From Spirochaetota bacterium (GTDB lineage Bacteria > Spirochaetota > UBA4802 > UBA5368): a stretch of DNA of 64,000 nt. The DNA is taken from the NCBI GenBank assembly GCA_004297825.1, contig SCSX01000010.1, positions 1 through 64,000 on the forward strand. Direction: 5' to 3'. Position 1 is the stretch's first letter, and each line of letters opens with the position of its first letter. The notes under the pieces are model-generated. The model made no database searches and had not been told where the DNA came from. It was given only the letters and a program-made list of their open reading frames with translations. Below, piece by piece: positions 52,902 through 59,807 of this stretch. Position numbers and translations under genes: made by a program.

Positions 52902-52944
52902 GGGGAGATTGGTTGATGTGCAATGCGCCGGCCAATCTCCTTTG
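52902..52944 (+). terminator. Possible weak terminator or hairpin
   Basis: GGAGATTGG (52904-52912) pairs exactly with CCAATCTCC (52932-52940) around a 19-base loop and is followed by TTT. The long loop and short T-run make this a weak candidate for ending the transcript after the tiny ribosomal gene. Confidence 0.35.
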
Positions 52945-52988
52945 TGTATGCGCCTCGCGAGGTGTACCGCGGAACCGGTAGAAGGGAC

Positions 52989-53729
52989 ATGACGGCACGG
53001 AAAATCAAAAAGAGCCCCTCGCAAAAAGATTCCAAGGAATCCGGATGGAAGAGGCGTGCCTCCGAGATGCGCGGCTACCAGATGGCGTATTTTATGACGA
53101 CGGCGTCCGGGGATTACCTCCGTGTGGACTTCAACCTCAAGGAAAAGCGGATACGCCTCTTCATCGAGGACGCGAACGAAGGGGGGAACCCCTATTACGC
53201 GGTTGTAACCAACGGCAAGGTCATGACCGAAAAAAACGTCACCACCGGCAGGGAATCGGGGGTGATGGACAGGCTGGTAGAGAGGGCGGAATACTTCAAC
53301 ACCCTGCCCCCGCGCGACGTGCGCAATGCCGTTCGCGCGGTTCTGGACCAGCAGCGGAAGCCCAGCGCGAAATCGGCCGAAGTAACCGATAAAAAAGAAG
53401 GCAGGCAGGAGCTCCTGGAGCGCACCCGGCGCCGGTACTTTAAGGAAGAGGACGCCCAGGGATTCGAAACCGGCGAACCGTCTATTCGCCGGGAGGCCCC
53501 AAGACTTTTCAAGGAACTGATCGACGTGATCCTGGGGCTCGCGATCTGTATGGGCTTGTATTTTTATAACCGCGACTTCGTAATCGTGGGTATAACCGCC
53601 GGTGTTTTCGGGATGGGCATAGGAGCCTTCGACATGCTTGTCCGCGGCAGGGAGCCGTCGGTGATCAAGGTAATCCTTTTCCTGGCGGCCGGCCTGACCT
53701 CATACGTCTACGGGTACTATTACTTCTGA
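52989..53729 (+). CDS. Membrane protein with C-terminal helices, unknown function
   Basis: I do not recognise this 246-residue protein. It starts with a basic, low-complexity stretch (MTARKIKKSPSQKDSKESGW), then a soluble domain with beta character (DYLRVDFNLKEKRIRLFIED, NPYYAVVTNGKVMTEKN) and a helical part (VMDRLVERAEYFNTLPPRDV). Three membrane segments end the protein (LIDVILGLAICMGLYFYN, FVIVGITAGVFGMGIGAFDM and VIKVILFLAAGLTSYVYGYY). ATG at 52989 has AGAAGGG just upstream; ATG 52923 lacks a site. It is the last gene of the co-directional run before cheW. Confidence 0.75.
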   Translation: MTARKIKKSPSQKDSKESGWKRRASEMRGYQMAYFMTTASGDYLRVDFNLKEKRIRLFIEDANEGGNPYYAVVTNGKVMTEKNVTTGRESGVMDRLVERAEYFNTLPPRDVRNAVRAVLDQQRKPSAKSAEVTDKKEGRQELLERTRRRYFKEEDAQGFETGEPSIRREAPRLFKELIDVILGLAICMGLYFYNRDFVIVGITAGVFGMGIGAFDMLVRGREPSVIKVILFLAAGLTSYVYGYYYF

Positions 53730-53769
53730 TCCCGCCGGCCTCATTTTTTCCCTACCCCGGAATTTGTTC

Positions 53770-53798
53770 TTGAAATGTGCAACGGGCGTCGCTAGGAT
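53770..53798 (+). promoter_or_regulatory. Predicted sigma-70 promoter of cheW
   Basis: TTGAAA (53770-53775) and TAGGAT (53793-53798) are separated by 17 bases. The expected start of transcription lies about 30 bases before the cheW ATG, and CGGAGG is present as ribosome binding site. This gives cheW its own promoter apart from the flagellar run. Confidence 0.55.
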
Positions 53799-53837
53799 AC
53801 TTCCAGGCGACGACATTCGGCCGGAGGACTTGCCACG

Positions 53838-54296
53838 ATGGAAAAGACAGATAAAACCTCTACCTCCCTGCAAATCGTTTGTTTCAAGATTGGCAAGGAA
53901 GAGTACGGTATCGACATCCTGAAGGTCCAGGAGATATTGAAGCTCCCGAAAGTCACCCTGCTTCCCAAGTCGGCGGATCATATACTGGGCGTCATCGATC
54001 TGCGCGGGAAGGTGATTCCCATAATCAACCTGAGCAGGCGTTTCCGGATCGAGGAGAGCGGCGACCGTTCGGACAAGCGCGCGATCGTGGTGGACATCCG
54101 CGGGAAAAAGGTAGGACTCGCGATCGATTCCGTGAGCCACGTGGTTAAGGTCGAGTCGAAGGATATCGAGCCGCCGCCCCCCGTGGTCAAGGGCATATCG
54201 GGACGCTACATCGTGGGCATCGCAAAACTCGAAGACGGGTTCGTAATAGTGCTGGATATCGAACAGATTTTCACCATGGAAGAGTTAGCGGTCTAA
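53838..54296 (+). CDS. cheW: Chemotaxis coupling protein CheW
   Basis: A 152-residue scaffold linking chemoreceptors to the kinase CheA. Both SH3-like subdomains are present: IVCFKIGKEEYGIDILKVQE ILK, LLPKSADHILGVIDLRGKVI PIINL, then RAIVVDIRGKKVGLAIDSVS and GISGRYIVGIAKLEDGFVIV LDI. The key NLR-type motif (GVIDLRGKVIPIINL) is intact. It has its own predicted promoter and converges with larC, the two coding regions overlapping by 12 bases at their 3' ends. Confidence 0.96.
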   Translation: MEKTDKTSTSLQIVCFKIGKEEYGIDILKVQEILKLPKVTLLPKSADHILGVIDLRGKVIPIINLSRRFRIEESGDRSDKRAIVVDIRGKKVGLAIDSVSHVVKVESKDIEPPPPVVKGISGRYIVGIAKLEDGFVIVLDIEQIFTMEELAV

Positions 54297-55457
54297 GCCC
54301 TTCGCCTCCCGGAATTTCCTGGTCGCATCGGCCATTATTTCCTTGAGCGCAATCCCCGATTCCCGCGCGCATGCCTGGCAATCCTCGTATTCCGGCTGAA
54401 CGTTGACAAGCTCGCCCCTGTAATAGCCCGTCTTTATTCGAATCTCCCTGCCGGCGATCGTGACGGACTCGAACTTGCGTTCGAGGATTTCCCGGTCCAC
54501 GGGGAACGATCGAATACCCAGCGTCGTCGTCTCCCTGAAGATCATCTCCCCCAGGCGGCCGCGCAGTCCTTCCGGAGCAAGCACGGTCACCAGCGTTCCC
54601 GGCCGGCCCTTTTTCATGATAACCGGGGCGATGTACGCGTCACGTGCCCCAAGCTCGATCGCCCGGGCGATAAGGTGGGGATATATCTGCGGATTCATGT
54701 CGTCGATGGTGAACTCGATCTGGAGGAGGCTTTGAGCGGGTTCGCCGGCTTCGACCAGGATCGCCCTCGTGTACGAGGGGACGCCGTAATCCCTGGTGCC
54801 GAATCCCACGCCCGACCCGAGCGTAACGTACCCGGCCGTCCCTTGTATCTGCGCCCCGAGCGCGACGAGAATGGCAGCGGCGGTGGGGGTGATCATTTCC
54901 CCGGTGCGGGGCGTGATGCGGATGCGAAAGCCCCGGCTGAGCTCGAGCACCGCGGGAACGGGCTCGGGCATTTCGCCGTGCCGGGTGACGACCGTGCCGG
55001 AGCCGAAACAGAAATCGGTGAAGAGTATTGTGCCGATACCGAGCATCCGCACGCCCAGGCAAAAAGCGGCGATGTCGACGATGCTGTCCAGCGCTCCCAC
55101 CTCGTGAAAATGCACGTGTTCGATTTCGGAGCCATGAACCGCTGCCTCGGCGCGGGCGAGGGTGGTGAAGACCTTCATGATGTCGTCCTTTTCGCCGCGC
55201 TCCAGATTCGCGGCCTCCATGATCGCGCGGATATCCGAAAGGTGCCGTTCGCGGGTCTCTTCGCGCGCCGATACGCCGGCACGCATTCCCCGGATGTGGT
55301 GCTTGATTATGCGGTCCGGGCGCAGCTCCCAGCCTGAAAGCCCGAGGCCCTGGAGGCGCGTACGCAGTGCGTCCGGGTCCAGTCCCAGGTCCAGCAGCGC
55401 GGCGAGCAGCATGTCCCCCGAAGCGCCCAGTTGGATGTCGAAGATGACCGCCTTCAC
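54285..55457 (-). CDS. larC: Nickel-pincer cofactor synthesis protein LarC
   Basis: A 390-residue protein that inserts nickel into the pincer nucleotide made by LarB and LarE. The N terminus KAVIFDIQLGASGDMLLAAL, the histidine-rich HVHFHEVGALDSIVDI and the C-terminal part (FTIDDMNPQIYPHLIARAIE, YRGELVNVQPEYEDCQACAR) match the family. In some lactobacilli larC is read by frameshifting; here it is one continuous frame. GTG at 55457 overlaps the larB stop codon by four bases (GTGA). The gene ends overlapping cheW. LarA (lactate racemase) and LarE are not in the window. Confidence 0.94.
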   Translation of the reverse strand: MKAVIFDIQLGASGDMLLAALLDLGLDPDALRTRLQGLGLSGWELRPDRIIKHHIRGMRAGVSAREETRERHLSDIRAIMEAANLERGEKDDIMKVFTTLARAEAAVHGSEIEHVHFHEVGALDSIVDIAAFCLGVRMLGIGTILFTDFCFGSGTVVTRHGEMPEPVPAVLELSRGFRIRITPRTGEMITPTAAAILVALGAQIQGTAGYVTLGSGVGFGTRDYGVPSYTRAILVEAGEPAQSLLQIEFTIDDMNPQIYPHLIARAIELGARDAYIAPVIMKKGRPGTLVTVLAPEGLRGRLGEMIFRETTTLGIRSFPVDREILERKFESVTIAGREIRIKTGYYRGELVNVQPEYEDCQACARESGIALKEIMADATRKFREAKGLDR

Positions 55458-56227
55458 GGGGCCGGCTCCGCAAGCTTCGCTGCGGCGCGGAGTATCTTGA
55501 AGGCGAGAAAGGCGGCGCCAAAACCGTTGTCGATATTCATCACGGCGACGCCCGGGACGCACGAATTGAGCATCCCCAGGAGGGGCGCGAGTCCCTGGAA
55601 CGAGGCCCCGTATCCCACCGAGGTGGGAACCGCGATCACCGGTGCCTGGACGAGCCCGGCCACGACCGAGGCAAGGGCGCCCTCCATACCCGCGACCACG
55701 ATCACGACGGATGCCGACTCGATCTGCTCCCGGTAATGCATGAGGCGGTGTATGCCGGCGACGCCGATGTCGCCCTGCGTGGCGGCATCCAGCCCGAGCA
55801 TGCGTGCGGTTTCCTCCGCCTCGCCCGCGACGGGAAGGTCGGAGGTGCCGGCGGTGACGATAAGCACTTTTCCCCTGATTTTTTCGGGCTCGTGGACGAG
55901 CGCCGTGACGGTTCGGGCGGTTTCGTGGTAAACCGCGGCGGGAATCGCGGCCTTGATCGCGTCGCTGGTCTCCCTGTTGGCGCGGGTCGCGAGCAGGTTG
56001 GAGCCCCTGGCGACGATCTTTCCGGCGATGGCCGCGGACTGTGCGGGGGTCTTCCCCTCGCAGAAGATCACCTCCGGGAATCCCCAGCGCAGCTCCCGGT
56101 GATGATCGATTTTCGCGAACGAGAGATCTTCAAACTGGAGCGACGCGAGCGCCGATACGACTTCCCGCTCCTCGATATCGCCCCGCTTGAAACGGGCAAG
56201 CATTTCCTTGAGCTGCGATTCTCGCAT
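55454..56227 (-). CDS. larB: Nickel-pincer cofactor synthesis protein LarB
   Basis: A 257-residue carboxylase/hydrolase of the PurE fold that carboxylates the pyridinium ring of nicotinic acid adenine dinucleotide. Key family segments are VLIVTAGTSDLPVAGEAEET, DIGVAGIHRL, VVAGMEGALASVVAGLVQAP VIAVPTSVGYG, and MLNSCVPGVAVMNIDNGFGA, whose Cys223 corresponds to the cysteine that attacks NaAD in the Lactobacillus enzyme. It overlaps larC by four bases and starts five bases after the dehydrogenase-like gene, so the three genes form an operon. Confidence 0.95.
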   Translation of the reverse strand: MRESQLKEMLARFKRGDIEEREVVSALASLQFEDLSFAKIDHHRELRWGFPEVIFCEGKTPAQSAAIAGKIVARGSNLLATRANRETSDAIKAAIPAAVYHETARTVTALVHEPEKIRGKVLIVTAGTSDLPVAGEAEETARMLGLDAATQGDIGVAGIHRLMHYREQIESASVVIVVAGMEGALASVVAGLVQAPVIAVPTSVGYGASFQGLAPLLGMLNSCVPGVAVMNIDNGFGAAFLAFKILRAAAKLAEPAP

Positions 56228-56232
56228 GGGGG

Positions 56233-57405
56233 TCAGTATGCCGCGATTAATATAGTTTCGATTTCGTCCCGGGAGAGCGGTCGGGGCGCGTTTTCCAGGA
56301 AGGGATAGGAGAGCGCGATTTCCGCGATGCGCGAAAATTCGGTCTTGGGCAGGTCGAAGTGGGACAGGCGTTGGGGTATGTCTGTGTCGATCTCGAGCTT
56401 CCGGACGCCCTCGACCGCCTTAATGGCGGCCTCGATGACCGTGATTTCCCGCACGTCCTCGTCCATGACCTTGGACATCTGCACGTACTTGCCGGGGGAG
56501 GAGGTGAGATTGTATTCCATGACATGCGGGAGAAGGAGGGCCATCGCCTGGGGGACCGTGACGTCGGTCCTTGATGACAGGGCGAGCGCGATCGCCATGC
56601 TTACCGACAGGTTGCAGACGGTAAACGCGATGCCGGACATCACGGACGCCATCGCCAGGTTCGCGCGCGCCGTGATGTTCGCCGGTTCCCGGTATGCCAG
56701 GGGCAGGAACTTGAAGGTAAGGTCGATCGCCTTGAGCGCGTAGGTATTCACCATCTGGTTGGTGGTTTTGGAAATGACCGATTCCGTGGCCAGGGACAGC
56801 GCCGAAATGCTCGCGTACGCGGTGGATTCGTCGTCGATCACCGTCGAGAAGGAGGGATCGATCACCGTGGCGCGCGGGTAGAGATACCTGTGGGCGTATA
56901 CCTGCTTGAAATGGTTCTTGATTTCGTTGATATAGAGCTGCGGTAAAATCTCGAACCCGAACACGGGTTGCGTGGGTATGGTCACCAGCGGCAGCGGCGC
57001 ATTCACGTGCGGGTTCTCGAAGAGATCGTCGCAGAACAGGAAGTTGGTCGCGAGCAGGGAGACCGCCTTTGCGACATTTATTGAATCGATCCCCCCGAAC
57101 CCGAGGATCACGTCGCAATGGGACTTCTTGGCGAAATAGGTGGCGGAATCGACGTACTCGGTATTGGGGGAATCCACAAGGTCATCGTACACGATGAGAG
57201 AGACCTCGGAACCGTGAAGGCTGTGGGAGACGCGGTCGAGCGCCTCCGAAAATTTCTGGAGATCGCGCGGGGTGGTGATTATGAGCGCGCGCGACCCGAT
57301 CGCGCTCACGATGCCCCCGAGCTCGGATACGACGTCCTGCTTGAGGTAGACCTCGGTCGGGATATAGAAATCGGGGACGGTGATGGATTTAATCGCGGTG
57401 GCCAT
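56233..57405 (-). CDS. Iron-alcohol-dehydrogenase homologue lacking metal and nucleotide motifs
   Basis: A 390-residue protein with the clear fold pattern of iron-containing alcohol dehydrogenases, but its catalytic features are gone. The nucleotide loop GGGS..D.AKA reads GGIDSINVAKA (residues 104-114), and TTAGTGSE reads TQPVFGFE. The metal ligands Asp and His of MDALTHAIE become Ser201 and Leu205 in ISALSLATE. No His remains in 257-292, where the other two ligands lie; the family's LLPHV strand is kept. The gene is intact and co-transcribed with larB (five bases away). The start is 16 bases after the flgM terminator. It is probably not a dehydrogenase; a role in nickel-pincer biology is inferred from context. 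Confidence 0.85.
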   Translation of the reverse strand: MATAIKSITVPDFYIPTEVYLKQDVVSELGGIVSAIGSRALIITTPRDLQKFSEALDRVSHSLHGSEVSLIVYDDLVDSPNTEYVDSATYFAKKSHCDVILGFGGIDSINVAKAVSLLATNFLFCDDLFENPHVNAPLPLVTIPTQPVFGFEILPQLYINEIKNHFKQVYAHRYLYPRATVIDPSFSTVIDDESTAYASISALSLATESVISKTTNQMVNTYALKAIDLTFKFLPLAYREPANITARANLAMASVMSGIAFTVCNLSVSMAIALALSSRTDVTVPQAMALLLPHVMEYNLTSSPGKYVQMSKVMDEDVREITVIEAAIKAVEGVRKLEIDTDIPQRLSHFDLPKTEFSRIAEIALSYPFLENAPRPLSRDEIETILIAAY

Positions 57406-57420
57406 TTTCTGCAGGGATAA

Positions 57421-57448
57421 AAAAAGCGGATGGTTTCCTCCGCTTTTT
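57421..57448 (-). terminator. Intrinsic terminator after flgM
   Basis: AAAAAGCGGA (57421-57430) pairs perfectly with TCCGCTTTTT (57439-57448) over an eight-base loop, and on the minus strand a U-run follows the stem. It ends the flgM message, but lies only 16 bases before the start codon of the dehydrogenase-like gene. Confidence 0.88.
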
Positions 57449-57473
57449 CCTCATCATGATGTACCTGCTCCCT

Positions 57474-57776
57474 TTACTTGCGCAACAGGTAGGTGGCGAT
57501 CCGGTCCGCTACCATTTTGAGCACCTGGTCGTCGTTGAACTTGTCGTAGGTGCCGTCCTGGATACGGGCCTTGATTTCCCTCACCCTCTCGGTGCGTATG
57601 TCGGGCGTTTCCTTGACGATCTGGGTGTATTTGGACAGCTCGGCCGCCTGTTTGGCCTCCGAGGAAATTTCGATCTGGTCGGCCCTTCCGGTCTCGCGCG
57701 CCTTGGGCGTCGCTTTCGTACCCTTGGGTTCGACGATGTTGTTAATGTTGCCGATTTTATCAATAACCATGGTCAT
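57474..57776 (-). CDS. flgM: Anti-sigma-28 factor FlgM
   Basis: A small protein of 98-100 residues that binds and inhibits FliA until the hook is complete and FlgM is exported. The disordered N-terminal half is followed by the sigma-binding helices: EISSEAKQAAELSKYTQIV, then TERVREIKARIQDGTYDKFN and DQVLKMVADRIATYLL, which match the family (VD.IKEAI..G.Y......A..ML). It lies behind a perfect sigma-28 promoter, so it is controlled by the factor it inhibits. Start at 57776 or 57770; the second ATG is better spaced from AAGAGGG. Confidence 0.93.
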   Translation of the reverse strand: MTMVIDKIGNINNIVEPKGTKATPKARETGRADQIEISSEAKQAAELSKYTQIVKETPDIRTERVREIKARIQDGTYDKFNDDQVLKMVADRIATYLLRK

Positions 57777-57801
57777 TGCCCTCTTACTCTATCTGTTACA
57801 A

Positions 57802-57828
57802 TTATCGGCGCAATTTGTCAAATCTTTA
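57802..57828 (-). promoter_or_regulatory. Perfect sigma-28 (FliA) promoter of flgM
   Basis: Read on the minus strand, TAAA (57825-57828), a 15-base spacer and GCCGATAA (57802-57809) match the sigma-28 consensus (TAAA-N15-GCCGATAA) at every position. The start codon lies 26-32 bases downstream. FliA is encoded at 43197-43997. Confidence 0.92.
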
Positions 57829-57908
57829 ATGAATAATGACTCATCCGCACGATTCATGCCTAAATATACCGAAATCGCTGGAATTCAGCAAGCGGCCCGG
57901 GCCTTGAT

Positions 57909-58625
57909 TCAGGCTTCATCATCTTCCGCGGGCAGGGCGGTTCCGGACGGTCGATTCCACACGGCGATGGTGAATTCGCCCTTCTGGGTGAGCCCGTCCA
58001 GCCCCTGCGCGATCTCCGGGGCCTCGCCCGTGATAATCTCTTCATGGTACTTCGTCATTTCGCGGCCGATTGCGATCCGGGACGTCGGGAATATCGTGCA
58101 CAGCAGGGCAAGGAGCCTTTTTGCCCGGTACGGCGATTCGTACATGACGATTACGGACTCGATATCGCGGTAGCGCTCCAGTTCCCTCCGCATACGCCCC
58201 TCGCGCTTGCTCAGGAATCCCGTGAAGATGACGGTTTTCCCGGCGAAACCCGCCACGGACAAAAGCGTTGGGAGGGCCGATGCGCCCGGTATGGGGACAA
58301 CCGGTATGCCCGCCAGGTGCGCCGCCTCGACGAGCCTTGATCCCGGATCGGAGACCCCGGGCGTTCCGGAATCGGTGAGGTAGGCGATGGATTCCCCCCC
58401 CTTCAGGACGTCGAGCGCCTCGCCGATACGGCCTTCGGACGAATGCGCGTGCAGCGAGCGCGCCGATATCTTGATCCCGTAATGTTCCAGGAGCTTGCGC
58501 GTCTGGCGCGTGTCCTCGCAGTAGACGCACTTCGTCTCTTCCCTGAGTATCCTGAGCGCCCTGAAGGTGATATCTTCCAGGTTGCCGATGGGCGAGGCTA
58601 TAACATAAAGCGTTCCCGTGTTCAT
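57909..58625 (-). CDS. rsmI: 16S rRNA (cytidine1402-2'-O)-methyltransferase RsmI
   Basis: A 238-residue enzyme of the tetrapyrrole-methylase fold. The N-terminal LYVIASPIGNLEDITFRALR is diagnostic, followed by YCEDTRQTRKLLEHYGI, IAYLTDSGTPGVSDPGSRLV (the SAM-binding GxxxxxDPG region), and VPIPGASALPTLLSVAGF. ESPYRAKRLLALL and the ending EFTIAVW also fit. The start overlaps the dusB stop codon (ATGA), so the two RNA-modification genes are coupled. The flgM gene follows after 132 bases with its own promoter. Confidence 0.96.
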   Translation of the reverse strand: MNTGTLYVIASPIGNLEDITFRALRILREETKCVYCEDTRQTRKLLEHYGIKISARSLHAHSSEGRIGEALDVLKGGESIAYLTDSGTPGVSDPGSRLVEAAHLAGIPVVPIPGASALPTLLSVAGFAGKTVIFTGFLSKREGRMRRELERYRDIESVIVMYESPYRAKRLLALLCTIFPTSRIAIGREMTKYHEEIITGEAPEIAQGLDGLTQKGEFTIAVWNRPSGTALPAEDDEA

Positions 58626-59614
58626 TCGAATTCTTCCATTTTAAAGTCAAGCGGGGCATTCCACGCCGTCGCGTCTTCCGCGTGCTCCGTGATCTCACCC
58701 AGGGAATCAATGACCGCGATGATGTCCGCGTAAGTATCCAGGTGGACGAGGGTGTCGCGGATCCGGGACGCGTTCTTTACGCCGTGCACGTAGCGCACCA
58801 GGTGCTTGCGCATGAGGATGAGGCCGTAATTCCCGAAGCGCTCTACCATGAGATCGATATGCGCGCGGATGACCGCGGCGCGCTCGGCCATGGAAGGCTG
58901 CCTGCCGCTGAATATCCAGGGATTTCCAAGCGCTCCCCTTCCGATCATGACCGCCGCGCACCCGGATTCCGCAAGGCGATGTAGCGCCTGGTCATGCGAT
59001 ACGATGTCCCCGTTGCCGATCACGGGAATCGAGGCGAGCGCGCGAATTTCCGCGATGGCCTCCCAATCGGCGCGGCCGGAATAGCGCTGGGACCGGGTGC
59101 GTCCGTGCACGGTCACGAAGGAAATTCCCGAACCTTCGAGCACGCGCAGGGTTTCGCGGTAATTCCTGGAATCGTCGTCCCAGCCGAGACGGATCTTCGC
59201 GGACACGGGGATGTGCGCCCGTTTTACCACGGCTGTCGCGATCTCACCCAGCAGGTCCAGGTCCCGGAGAAGCGCGGCCCCCGATCCGCTGTGGCACACC
59301 TTGGGGGCGCAGCACCCCATGTTGATGTCGATGAGATCGGGACCAAGCTCGCAGACGAGCTCGGCGGCCTGGGCCATGCGGTCCGCATCCATGCCGAATA
59401 TCTGGATGCCCAGGGGACGCTCTTCGGCAGAAAAATGCATGAGCTCCATGGTCTTCCTGCATCCTCGCACTATTCCCTCGGCGCTGATGAGCTCGGTATA
59501 GGTAATTCCCGCGCCGTGACGCCGGACGATCCTCCTGAAGGGAGAATCGGTGAAGCCCGCGATGGGGGCCATCAGCAGGGGGCTTTCCAGGTGGAGTGTA
59601 CCGAGTGTCGTCAT
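58622..59614 (-). CDS. dusB: tRNA-dihydrouridine synthase DusB
   Basis: A 330-residue FMN enzyme that reduces uridines in tRNA. The N terminus LESPLLMAPIAGFTDSPFRR is typical, then GIQIFGMDADRMAQAAELV, and the active-site loop DLIDINMGCCAPKVCHSGSG AALL, in which the second residue after Gly-Cys is Cys where most family members have Pro. VSAKIRLGWDDDSRNY, VHGRTRSQRYSGRADWEAIA, VIGNGDIVS and MIGRGALGNPWIF are intact. The gene overlaps rsmI by four bases and is divergent from the 5'-nucleotidase gene. Confidence 0.95.
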   Translation of the reverse strand: MTTLGTLHLESPLLMAPIAGFTDSPFRRIVRRHGAGITYTELISAEGIVRGCRKTMELMHFSAEERPLGIQIFGMDADRMAQAAELVCELGPDLIDINMGCCAPKVCHSGSGAALLRDLDLLGEIATAVVKRAHIPVSAKIRLGWDDDSRNYRETLRVLEGSGISFVTVHGRTRSQRYSGRADWEAIAEIRALASIPVIGNGDIVSHDQALHRLAESGCAAVMIGRGALGNPWIFSGRQPSMAERAAVIRAHIDLMVERFGNYGLILMRKHLVRYVHGVKNASRIRDTLVHLDTYADIIAVIDSLGEITEHAEDATAWNAPLDFKMEEFE

Positions 59615-59727
59615 AGGATATCCGCGCGTTCAGCATCCCGCCCGCGGCGTTGTATGTGCAATGATTTTTTTAGGACGCGGCCCATAAATCGGCCGACCGT
59701 GCGGTCATCCGCAATTCAATATTTTTC

Positions 59728-59756
59728 TTGATTTAGGAGGGAGCGCCCCCTAGGAT
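59728..59756 (+). promoter_or_regulatory. Predicted sigma-70 promoter of the 5'-nucleotidase gene
   Basis: TTGATT (59728-59733) and TAGGAT (59751-59756) are separated by 17 bases. The spacer is GC-rich. Transcription would begin about 45 bases upstream of the ATG, and a short hairpin (TATCGG...CCGATA) lies in the leader. Confidence 0.5.
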
Positions 59757-59807
59757 TCGTGTATCGGACCCCCCGATATACACTAAAAATTTCCAAGGAG
59801 ATTCCCG

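Noticed and set aside
50461-57776. Shared DKIGNI sequence in the omega subunit and FlgM
   Set aside because: Both proteins contain DKIGNI with an 11-base DNA match, but the surrounding residues differ and the two families are unrelated, so chance is the better explanation.
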